Shown piece after piece: positions 1 to 5,171 of a DNA stretch of 7,988 nucleotides. The DNA lies in contig DUCL01000023.1 in the NCBI GenBank assembly GCA_012959845.1, forward strand, positions 1-7,988, read 5' to 3'. The first letter of the stretch is position 1. The number at the start of each line of letters is the position of its first letter. This DNA comes from Candidatus Poseidoniales archaeon (lineage in GTDB: Archaea > Thermoplasmatota > Poseidoniia > Poseidoniales > Poseidoniaceae). A program made the position numbers and the translations under genes. The notes under the pieces are model-generated. The model was given only the letters and a program-made list of their open reading frames with translations. It searched no databases and was not told the DNA's origin.

Positions 1-81
1 AAGTCAGGCGGTCCTTCAAAGTCAGGCGGTCCTCCGGGCCCATCGAAGTCAGGCGGTCCTTCAAAGTCAGGCGGTCCACCA
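1..81 (+). repeat. Short tandem repeat, 18-base unit, within coding sequence
   Basis: Four copies of an 18-base unit (AAGTCAGGCGGTCCTTCA and close variants) start at 1, 19, 46 and 64. Copies 2 and 3 are separated by nine extra bases. The first 14 bases are identical in all four copies. The unit length is a multiple of three, so copy-number change would keep the reading frame of the overlapping tail. The array may extend left of the window. Confidence 0.8.
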
Positions 82-126
82 AAAGGCGGTCCCAAAGGAC
101 CAAAACGTGGCGGTCCACCTCGTTGA
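1..126 (+). CDS. C-terminal tail of an unidentified protein with basic KSGGP repeats (5' partial)
   Basis: Frame 1 is open from the left edge to a TGA at 124-126 and encodes 41 residues with no start codon in view, so this is the 3' end of a gene entering from the left. The peptide is made only of Lys, Ser, Gly, Pro and Arg. It has four copies of a KSGGP unit (residues 1, 7, 16 and 22), then a decaying KGGP/KGPK stretch, and ends in RGGPPR. It carries nine basic and no acidic residues, so it should be disordered and could bind nucleic acid, a membrane or an acidic partner. The DNA repeats along with it: an 18-base unit starting AAGTCAGGCGGTCC begins at 1, 19, 46 and 64. Exact codon reuse suggests recent repeat expansion. 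The regular codon frame, clean stop and following terminator-like hairpin support real coding. The identity of the protein cannot be told from this tail. Confidence 0.75.
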   Translation, partial: KSGGPSKSGGPPGPSKSGGPSKSGGPPKGGPKGPKRGGPPR

Positions 127-149
127 TTTTGTGATACTAATTCACAAAA
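127..149. terminator. Candidate bidirectional terminator hairpin between convergent genes
   Basis: Directly after the TGA of the left-edge gene lies a perfect 8-base inverted repeat, TTTTGTGA and TCACAAAA, with a 7-base loop. It sits in a 57-base AT-rich gap (127-183) between two convergent genes. The plus strand runs on into a T-rich stretch (TTTTCTAAT), and the minus strand has a run of five T within the right arm and its flank. Archaeal termination depends mainly on U-tracts, so the T runs may matter more than the stem. Function is inferred from position and composition. Confidence 0.45.
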
Positions 150-183
150 ATTGCTTTTCTAATATTGTATAATAGAATATTTT

Positions 184-1110
184 TCAGCGTAGACCAGCAT
201 CTTGTAATGCTTGAAGGAGAACTGAGCCAATCTCACTTGGATCATTTGCACATGCAATACCTGCTTGTTTGAAAGCCTCAAACTTTTCTTCCGCAGTTCC
301 CTTGCCACCAGAAATAATTGCTCCTGCGTGTCCCATTCTCTTTCCAGGAGGCGCTGTAGAACCTGCTACGAATCCAACAATAGGCTTGCTGACATTTTCT
401 GCGGCAAAGGCTGCAGCTTCCTGTTCTGCATTGCCACCAATTTCACCAATCATTACAATTGCAACGGTTTGCGGGTCATTTTCAAATGCTGCAAGACATT
501 CAATGAACCCAGTTCCATTTACAGGGTCCCCACCAATTCCAATACAGGTTGATTGGCCTTCATTGATACTCATTGTTTGCGCAACAGCCTCGTAAGTTAA
601 TGTTCCAGACTTTGAAACGATTCCGATTCTACCTTTTGCATGGATATGTCCAGGCATGATTCCAATTTTTGCACCACCAGTTTCGCCAGGAGTAATGATT
701 CCAGGACAATTAGGTCCAATTAATCTAATTCCAGGACGATTGTTAACATATGCAACAGCCTTTACCATGTCAAGAGTTGGAATTCCTTCAGTAATACAGA
801 TTACAACGCCTTCTCCTTTGACTGTATCAAAAGCCTCAGCGGCCTCCATTATTGCTTCAGCAGCATATGGTGGAGGTACGTAAATCACAGTTGCATCTGC
901 ATCAGTTGCAGTAATTGCCTCGGTCATTGAATTCCAAACAGGGAAATCCTTTCCTTCAAGTTCGACAGTTTGCCCACCTTTTCCAGGAGTGCATCCACCA
1001 ACAATTTGCGTTCCATATTCTACCATCTTGCCAGCATGGAACATTCCTTGCTTTCCTGTTATTCCTTGAACTAGTACTTTTGCATCTTCTTCAATCCATA
1101 TTGCCATCAT
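184..1110 (-). CDS. sucD: Succinyl-CoA synthetase (succinate-CoA ligase) alpha subunit
   Basis: The 308-residue protein is the CoA-binding, phosphohistidine-carrying subunit of cytoplasmic succinyl-CoA synthetase. With SucC it interconverts succinyl-CoA plus NDP plus phosphate with succinate, CoA and NTP in the citric acid cycle. Visible family landmarks are the CoA-binding GITGKQG loop (16-22), GCTPGKGG (39-46), IGPNCPG (131-137), the SKSGTLTYE segment (166-174), GIGGDPVNGT (191-200) and the active-site segment KRMGHAGAI, in which His261 is the expected phosphorylated residue. Length is normal for the family. Two adjacent ATGs (1108-1110 and 1105-1107) compete as starts. A strong Shine-Dalgarno, GGAGGTGAT, spans 1113-1121, with GGAGGT ending 5 bases before the first ATG and 8 before the second. 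The first ATG overlaps the sucC stop as ATGA, implying translational coupling. Nucleotide preference (ADP or GDP) cannot be read from this subunit. Confidence 0.97.
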   Translation of the reverse strand: MMAIWIEEDAKVLVQGITGKQGMFHAGKMVEYGTQIVGGCTPGKGGQTVELEGKDFPVWNSMTEAITATDADATVIYVPPPYAAEAIMEAAEAFDTVKGEGVVICITEGIPTLDMVKAVAYVNNRPGIRLIGPNCPGIITPGETGGAKIGIMPGHIHAKGRIGIVSKSGTLTYEAVAQTMSINEGQSTCIGIGGDPVNGTGFIECLAAFENDPQTVAIVMIGEIGGNAEQEAAAFAAENVSKPIVGFVAGSTAPPGKRMGHAGAIISGGKGTAEEKFEAFKQAGIACANDPSEIGSVLLQALQDAGLR

Positions 1111-2315
1111 TCATCACCTCCGATTAACGATACAATCTTTTGAGCACCTTCTGCAAGGTCATTAGCAGGATGAATATTCAAATCCGACGCTGCTAATATT
1201 TCCTTGCCTTGCTCTACATTTGTACCTGCGAGACGAACCACCAGTGGAACCTTTAGTGACAATGCTTCAGTAGCAGCTATTACTCCTCGAGCAATAATAT
1301 CACAGCGCATTATGCCTCCAAAAATATTGACTAAAATACCTTTGACATTTGGGTCTTCCATAATCATTGAGAATGCAGTTTTTACTTGCTCTTCATCAGC
1401 ACCGCCTCCAACATCAAGGAAGTTTGCAGGTTCTCCGCCATACAACTTGATTACGTCCATTGTCGCCATTGCTAATCCCGCTCCATTGACTAAACAACCG
1501 ATGTTACCATCTAATTTAACGTAAGACAATCCGGTTTCTTTAGCACGGATTTCAACATCTTCTTCTTCAGATAAGTCACGTAATTGAGCCCAATTCTTAT
1601 GCCTAAATTCTGCATTTTCATCAAATGAAATCTTTGCATCTAGTGCGACTATCTCATCATTTGAAGTTCTAACCAATGGGTTGATTTCCACCATAGCACA
1701 ATCTTGGCTTACGAACATTTCGTACATTGCGCTCAAAGTTTTTGCAAAGGACCTCAGTGCCATTCCTGACAATCCGAGAGAATTACCCAAATCTCTCTTT
1801 TGGAATCCTAATAATCCAGCGTTAACATCTATCACAACTTTGTGGATTTTTTCTGGTGTATGCTCGGCTACATGCTCAATATCCATTCCACCTTCAGTCG
1901 AAGCCATAATGAGCACAGATTTGTTATCTCTGTCAACGAGTAAAGCCAGATAATATTCGTGAGCGATATCGCAACCAGATTCAACATATAGGTTCTTGAC
2001 AATCTTGCCCTCATCACCAGTTTGAATTGTCACCAAAACATTGCCCAAAATATTTGTTGCATATGTTTCTACTTCATCCTTTGAAAATGCTATCTTGACG
2101 CCGCCTTGCATCACTTCTTGACGTGTTTGCGGATGATAGAGTGTACCTTTTCCTCTTCCACCTGCATGTATCTGAGATTTTACTGCTACAATTTTGGAGT
2201 TGAGGTTGTCGTATGCTGTAAGCGCTTGTTCTACTGATGTACAATGCACTCCCTCTAATACTGGTACTCCGAACTCTCTTAGCAGTGTTTTACCTTGGTA
2301 CTCGTGGATATTCAT
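1107..2315 (-). CDS. sucC: Succinyl-CoA synthetase (succinate-CoA ligase) beta subunit
   Basis: This is the 402-residue ATP-grasp partner of SucD, which binds nucleotide and succinate. The N-terminus MNIHEYQGK is the classic start of the family. The nucleotide-binding region includes Lys46 and the glycine-rich AGGRGKG (51-57). The metal ligands expected from the E. coli enzyme appear as VEINPL (Asn212) and ALDAK (Asp226). The C-terminal ligase domain has GCLVNGAGLA (273-282), FLDVGGGA (299-306) and NIFGGIMRCD (330-339). The open frame extends to a TTG at 2327, but the ATG at 2313-2315 gives the canonical N-terminus, and GGAG (2322-2325) lies 6 bases upstream and overlaps that TTG, so ATG is the start chosen here. 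The gene is first in a sucC-sucD operon; its last codons also form the Shine-Dalgarno of sucD. Confidence 0.97.
   Translation of the reverse strand: MNIHEYQGKTLLREFGVPVLEGVHCTSVEQALTAYDNLNSKIVAVKSQIHAGGRGKGTLYHPQTRQEVMQGGVKIAFSKDEVETYATNILGNVLVTIQTGDEGKIVKNLYVESGCDIAHEYYLALLVDRDNKSVLIMASTEGGMDIEHVAEHTPEKIHKVVIDVNAGLLGFQKRDLGNSLGLSGMALRSFAKTLSAMYEMFVSQDCAMVEINPLVRTSNDEIVALDAKISFDENAEFRHKNWAQLRDLSEEEDVEIRAKETGLSYVKLDGNIGCLVNGAGLAMATMDVIKLYGGEPANFLDVGGGADEEQVKTAFSMIMEDPNVKGILVNIFGGIMRCDIIARGVIAATEALSLKVPLVVRLAGTNVEQGKEILAASDLNIHPANDLAEGAQKIVSLIGGDE
1113..1121 (-). promoter_or_regulatory. Strong Shine-Dalgarno for sucD inside the sucC 3' end
   Basis: On the minus strand these bases read GGAGGTGAT, a near-complete complement of the 16S rRNA 3' end. 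They also encode the end of SucC (Gly-Gly-Asp). The position decides the sucD start between two tandem ATGs at 1108-1110 and 1105-1107. Confidence 0.8.
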
Positions 2316-2392
2316 GACTCTCTCCAAGTAATGCCAAATGCAGACCGTCTTTGAAGACTTTGATTTGACAGTGACATTATTCCAGAGCGTGA
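2316..2392. promoter_or_regulatory. Divergent intergenic region between sucC and the nucleotidyltransferase
   Basis: These 77 bases separate two divergently transcribed genes and so must hold both promoters, unless the plus-strand gene actually starts at 2432. I see no convincing TATA box on either strand. The weak AT-rich candidates are ATTATT near 2376-2381 on the plus strand and the segment around 2360-2370 on the minus strand. The sucC Shine-Dalgarno GGAG (2322-2325, minus strand) is the only clear signal. Confidence 0.4.
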
Positions 2393-3436
2393 ATGGGGTT
2401 TATTGATAGGCTAAAGCGTGAAGGCAATGCCATGCAGGTAGTTGTTTTGGCCGGAGGTGTTGGTTCAAGACTACGACCTTGGACTAATCAAATACCCAAA
2501 CCGTTGTTACCGATGCTCGATAAAACTTTACTCGAAAGAGTTGTTGAAGGGATACCATCTGATTTGGTTGACGAAGTTATCGTAGCAGGAGGATATAAAG
2601 TTGATATGATCAGGCAATATTTTGCAAATGCAGATGTTGATTTTGATGTGACAATAATACCTGAAGATAGGCCACTGGGGACCGGTGGGGCACTAGCAAA
2701 TTGTTCGGATGTAGTAAGTGGAACATTTGCTTGCTTTAATGGCGATATTGTGTCTTCAATGGAGATTACTCCCGTTCTTGACTTGCATAAGAGAAATGGC
2801 GGCATTGGCACATTGGCACTTTGGGAAGTTGAGGACCCAACTCGATTTGGAATAGTTGGATTAGATGAAGATTCTAGAATCACTCAATTTAAGGAGAAAC
2901 CAAAAAGAGAAGAGGTTTTTAGCAATTTGATTAACGCTGGATCATATGTTTTAGAAGATGATATTTTTGATATTATGCCTAAAGGCAAACATTCTATAGA
3001 ACGAACCATATTCCCTGACCTCGCAGCAGATAATTTGCTTAATGGAGTACAATTCCATGGATATTTCATCGATGCAGGAACTCCAGAGTCTTGGTCTGAA
3101 GGTGTGCAAGCATGTATTCGTAACAAGAGATTTAGCAGTGGTGAAATATGTGGTGGCTCATGGTTTTCTCATCCCATGGCGAAAGTAATAGATGGTGCAA
3201 GAGTTGTTGGCTCAATGATAGAAGGGGATGTTGACATCAAAGCTAGAGAGGTAATTGAAAGCACTATCTTATCTGGTTCATCTATTGGTGAAAACTCTGT
3301 TATTTCATCGTGCTTGATAGGGCGTAATACATCGATTGGGAGTAACTGCAATCTAAGTGGTGTTGTAGTAGATCATAATTCAATAATTCCTTCCCAAACC
3401 AATCAAATCGGTGGAAAATGGCCTTTGGTTGAGTAA
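2393..3436 (+). CDS. Sugar nucleotidyltransferase (NDP-sugar pyrophosphorylase) with left-handed beta-helix tail
   Basis: The enzyme family joins a sugar-1-phosphate to an NTP, giving an NDP-sugar plus pyrophosphate, usually for glycan, S-layer or glycolipid synthesis. The 347-residue frame shows the signature LAGGVGSRLRPWT (19-31) with Lys36-Pro37, a GTGGAL segment (96-101), the metal-binding FNGD (115-118), an EKPK loop (168-171) and IDAGTPESW (226-234). Residues from about 257 to 335 show hexapeptide-like periodicity (IDGARV, IEGDVD, LSGSSIGENSVI, IGRNTSIGSNC), a left-handed beta-helix like that of GDP-mannose and glucose-1-phosphate nucleotidyltransferases. Substrate cannot be fixed from sequence alone; mannose-1-phosphate/GTP and glucose-1-phosphate/TTP or UTP are the main choices. 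Start is uncertain: ATG at 2432 (Met14) begins MQVVVLAGG as the family usually does and has a weak GAAGG upstream, while ATG at 2393 adds a basic 13-residue leader. It lies upstream of tpiA on the same strand. Confidence 0.9.
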   Translation: MGFIDRLKREGNAMQVVVLAGGVGSRLRPWTNQIPKPLLPMLDKTLLERVVEGIPSDLVDEVIVAGGYKVDMIRQYFANADVDFDVTIIPEDRPLGTGGALANCSDVVSGTFACFNGDIVSSMEITPVLDLHKRNGGIGTLALWEVEDPTRFGIVGLDEDSRITQFKEKPKREEVFSNLINAGSYVLEDDIFDIMPKGKHSIERTIFPDLAADNLLNGVQFHGYFIDAGTPESWSEGVQACIRNKRFSSGEICGGSWFSHPMAKVIDGARVVGSMIEGDVDIKAREVIESTILSGSSIGENSVISSCLIGRNTSIGSNCNLSGVVVDHNSIIPSQTNQIGGKWPLVE

Positions 3437-3450
3437 GATTAACATTAATC
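3437..3450. repeat. Small dyad GATTAA-CA-TTAATC after a stop codon
   Basis: A perfect 6-base inverted repeat with a 2-base spacer starts on the first base after the nucleotidyltransferase stop, in the 66-base gap before tpiA. The loop is too small for a good RNA hairpin, so if meaningful it is more likely a protein-binding dyad or part of an AT-rich tpiA promoter (ATTAAT at 3444-3449). Such short AT-only dyads arise by chance, hence low confidence. Confidence 0.25.
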
Positions 3451-3502
3451 TTGCAAAGTAATTGATGAAAGCCCTCAAGTGGGACAGCGTTTTGGCAACA
3501 CT

Positions 3503-4168
3503 ATGAGCGTTCCATTGATTGTTGTCAATTTCAAGACTTATGCTTCTGCAAGTGGCTCTCAAGCCAATGTTCTTGCCGCTGCAATGAGTAAACAAATTTC
3601 ACAATCATATCGTATGGTTGCAGTTGTTTCAGCATTTGATTTAGATTCAGTAACAAATGAAAATCCGAACTTAGAAGTATGGTCACAGCATCTTGATTGT
3701 GCAGGAAATGGTAGTTTTACCGGTTGGCTAGAAGCAAGCAATGCGATTGAAAGAGGAGCGGTGGGGACAATCATTAATCACGCCGAACACAAAGTACCGC
3801 TATCTCACGTCAAAGAATTAATGGAAATACTTCCACAAGGATTTCCAATTTGCGCCTGTGCTGCTGATGTTGACGAAGCAAAAGCGCTTGCAGCACTGGG
3901 TCCAACCTTTATCGCAGTAGAACCTCCTCAATTGATCGGTGGAGATATTTCAGTAACTTCAGCAGACCCTTCAATCGTTACTGATACTGTTGCTGCAGTA
4001 AAGGCGGTTAATCCGAATGTGCGAATTTTATGTGGCGCTGGAGTAAAGAATGGTGCAGATGTTGCCATGGCGATAGAACTTGGTGCAGAAGGAGTGCTAC
4101 TTGCCAGTGGAGTGACAAAAGCAACTGATATTGATTCCGTATTGGCCGATTTAGTAAGTAACTTTTGA
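3503..4168 (+). CDS. tpiA: Triosephosphate isomerase, archaeal type
   Basis: This cytoplasmic TIM-barrel enzyme interconverts glyceraldehyde-3-phosphate and dihydroxyacetone phosphate. The 221-residue length is the short archaeal form; bacterial and eukaryotic enzymes are nearer 250. Catalytic residues are all visible: Lys11 in VVNFKTY, His93 in INHAEHK, and Glu140 in AVEPPQLIGG, which leads into the flexible phosphate-gripping loop 6. The later phosphate-binding parts are CGAGV (178-182) and GVLLASGV (197-204). The usual Ser two residues after the catalytic His (NHSE) is Ala95 here. The open frame begins at a GTG at 3479, but the ATG at 3503 gives MSVPLIVVNFKTY, the family's normal N-terminus, so it is preferred; no strong Shine-Dalgarno precedes either start. 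The gene is co-oriented with the nucleotidyltransferase 66 bases upstream, and its stop is 6 bases from that of the convergent gene. Confidence 0.96.
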   Translation: MSVPLIVVNFKTYASASGSQANVLAAAMSKQISQSYRMVAVVSAFDLDSVTNENPNLEVWSQHLDCAGNGSFTGWLEASNAIERGAVGTIINHAEHKVPLSHVKELMEILPQGFPICACAADVDEAKALAALGPTFIAVEPPQLIGGDISVTSADPSIVTDTVAAVKAVNPNVRILCGAGVKNGADVAMAIELGAEGVLLASGVTKATDIDSVLADLVSNF

Positions 4169-4174
4169 ATTTCC

Positions 4175-5128
4175 TTAAGATAATTCAGCCAGTTCCAATA
4201 CGCTCTGTTGCATAATTCCAGAACTTAGATTGCTGCCGCCTGGGCAAGATTCTCTTAATGCGCATTTACGACATGTCGAAGTTTTTTTTGCTAGGGGTAT
4301 TTGGCTCATGGAATTGTCATCTCCCAATTTTGATAGCATAATTTGCATCTGATTAATATCAGATTCAATCAAGTGAGTTGATTGAGTGAGTTTTTGCTCA
4401 CTTGAGTTGAATCGATGCTGATTCCAAAAACCATAACGCCATGCAATTATCCTAATAACAAATTTATTTGCCAAAATCGGCAAATTGTATTTTCCTCTAA
4501 TCCAAGAAACCATTGCCATCGCTTCTTCTTCTTCAAAGCACGAATCCTTCTTACCTTGCATATCAATTCGAATCAAATGCCAGTGGTTTTGCATTTTTAC
4601 TGCAATATCTGGTCCACAATACAAGTCTATTCCATTAACTGAGCCATATTCTGTTCTTTCAAAAACCATCCACTGTTTGTGGTATCTATTGGTAAGGGCT
4701 TGAATAATGTCAGTATTCCAAAGAGCATCTATTCTTTTGATTGCATTTTTCAATAAATTTTCAACATTAACATTGTTGAGTTCTAAATTGTCATCAATTG
4801 CATTCTTAGTTCCAACGATTTCATGTATTGACATTATTTTTTGTTGTTGCGATAATTTGTTTGTCAAATTTTCTCTAATTCTTCTCTCGGTGTATAATTG
4901 CGACCATTCAACATTCATCTGTAGGTCTTCGAGCCGTTCAAAAATAGTCTGTTTGCAAGAACGTAACATCAAGTCCCAATATGGGCGAATATCGCTCATA
5001 GAATGCCATTTCTTTGATGTGGAACGATCCCAGTTTCCTTGGTTAATACCGTATCTAATTATCCACCATCGAGGACATGCAAGAAATAATTCTCTTCTGC
5101 TCTTACTCCACACCTTGTGATATTTCAT
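4175..5128 (-). CDS. RecB/Cas4-like PD-(D/E)XK-fold protein with predicted Fe-S cluster, active site degenerate
   Basis: The 317-residue protein has the cysteine layout of Fe-S nucleases of the Cas4/AddB type: one Cys near the N-terminus (Cys18 in FLACPRWW) and three near the C-terminus (Cys286, Cys289, Cys295 in CRKCALRESC), together able to hold a [4Fe-4S] cluster. Between them, GIDLYCGPDIAVK (166-178) followed by LIRIDMQGKK (185-194) matches the nuclease core, with Asp174 and Asp189 as metal ligands. The catalytic lysine of D-x-K is Gln191 here, though Lys193/Lys194 follow closely, and no Q-xxx-Y motif is evident in the next helix (about 200-214). The protein is rich in tryptophan (13). 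It may be a DNA-binding pseudo-nuclease or use a displaced lysine. There are no Cas neighbours, so a CRISPR role is not supported. ATG 5126-5128 sits 27 bases from a TATA box. Family-level call is fairly sure; activity is not. Confidence 0.7.
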   Translation of the reverse strand: MKYHKVWSKSRRELFLACPRWWIIRYGINQGNWDRSTSKKWHSMSDIRPYWDLMLRSCKQTIFERLEDLQMNVEWSQLYTERRIRENLTNKLSQQQKIMSIHEIVGTKNAIDDNLELNNVNVENLLKNAIKRIDALWNTDIIQALTNRYHKQWMVFERTEYGSVNGIDLYCGPDIAVKMQNHWHLIRIDMQGKKDSCFEEEEAMAMVSWIRGKYNLPILANKFVIRIIAWRYGFWNQHRFNSSEQKLTQSTHLIESDINQMQIMLSKLGDDNSMSQIPLAKKTSTCRKCALRESCPGGSNLSSGIMQQSVLELAELS

Positions 5129-5154
5129 AAACAGGATGATATTTAGTCAACCTG

Positions 5155-5160
5155 TATAAA
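5155..5160 (-). promoter_or_regulatory. TATA box for the Fe-S nuclease-like gene, spaced for a leaderless transcript
   Basis: On the minus strand the 43-base gap upstream of the gene reads TTTATA, with 26 bases (5129-5154) before the ATG at 5126-5128. Archaeal transcription starts about 25 bases downstream of the TATA box, which places the start at or next to the ATG. No Shine-Dalgarno is seen before that ATG, which agrees with a leaderless message. No clear purine-rich BRE is visible upstream of the box. Confidence 0.55.
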
Positions 5161-5171
5161 GCACTGGTTGC

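Noticed and set aside
1..81. A CRISPR or other non-coding repeat array
   Set aside because: The unit is 18 bases with no unique spacers and keeps one open frame to a stop codon, so it is a coding tandem repeat.
265..883. Plus-strand open frames opposite sucD (265-552, 269-595, 656-883)
   Set aside because: They lie antisense to a fully conserved sucD, match no family, and have the skewed composition of shadow frames.
1204..1953. Plus-strand open frames opposite sucC
   Set aside because: They are shadows of a gene whose motifs are intact along its whole length; there is no ribosome site or family resemblance.
4415..5120. Plus-strand open frames opposite the Fe-S nuclease-like gene, including a hydrophobic 137-residue one
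   Set aside because: The minus-strand frame is longer and has a TATA box, a plausible start and the cysteine pattern. The hydrophobicity arises from reading the opposite strand.
4175..5128. A CRISPR Cas4 gene
   Set aside because: The cysteine pattern is Cas4-like, but there is no cas1, cas2 or repeat array in the window, and the catalytic lysine is missing. A stand-alone RecB-family relative is a better description.
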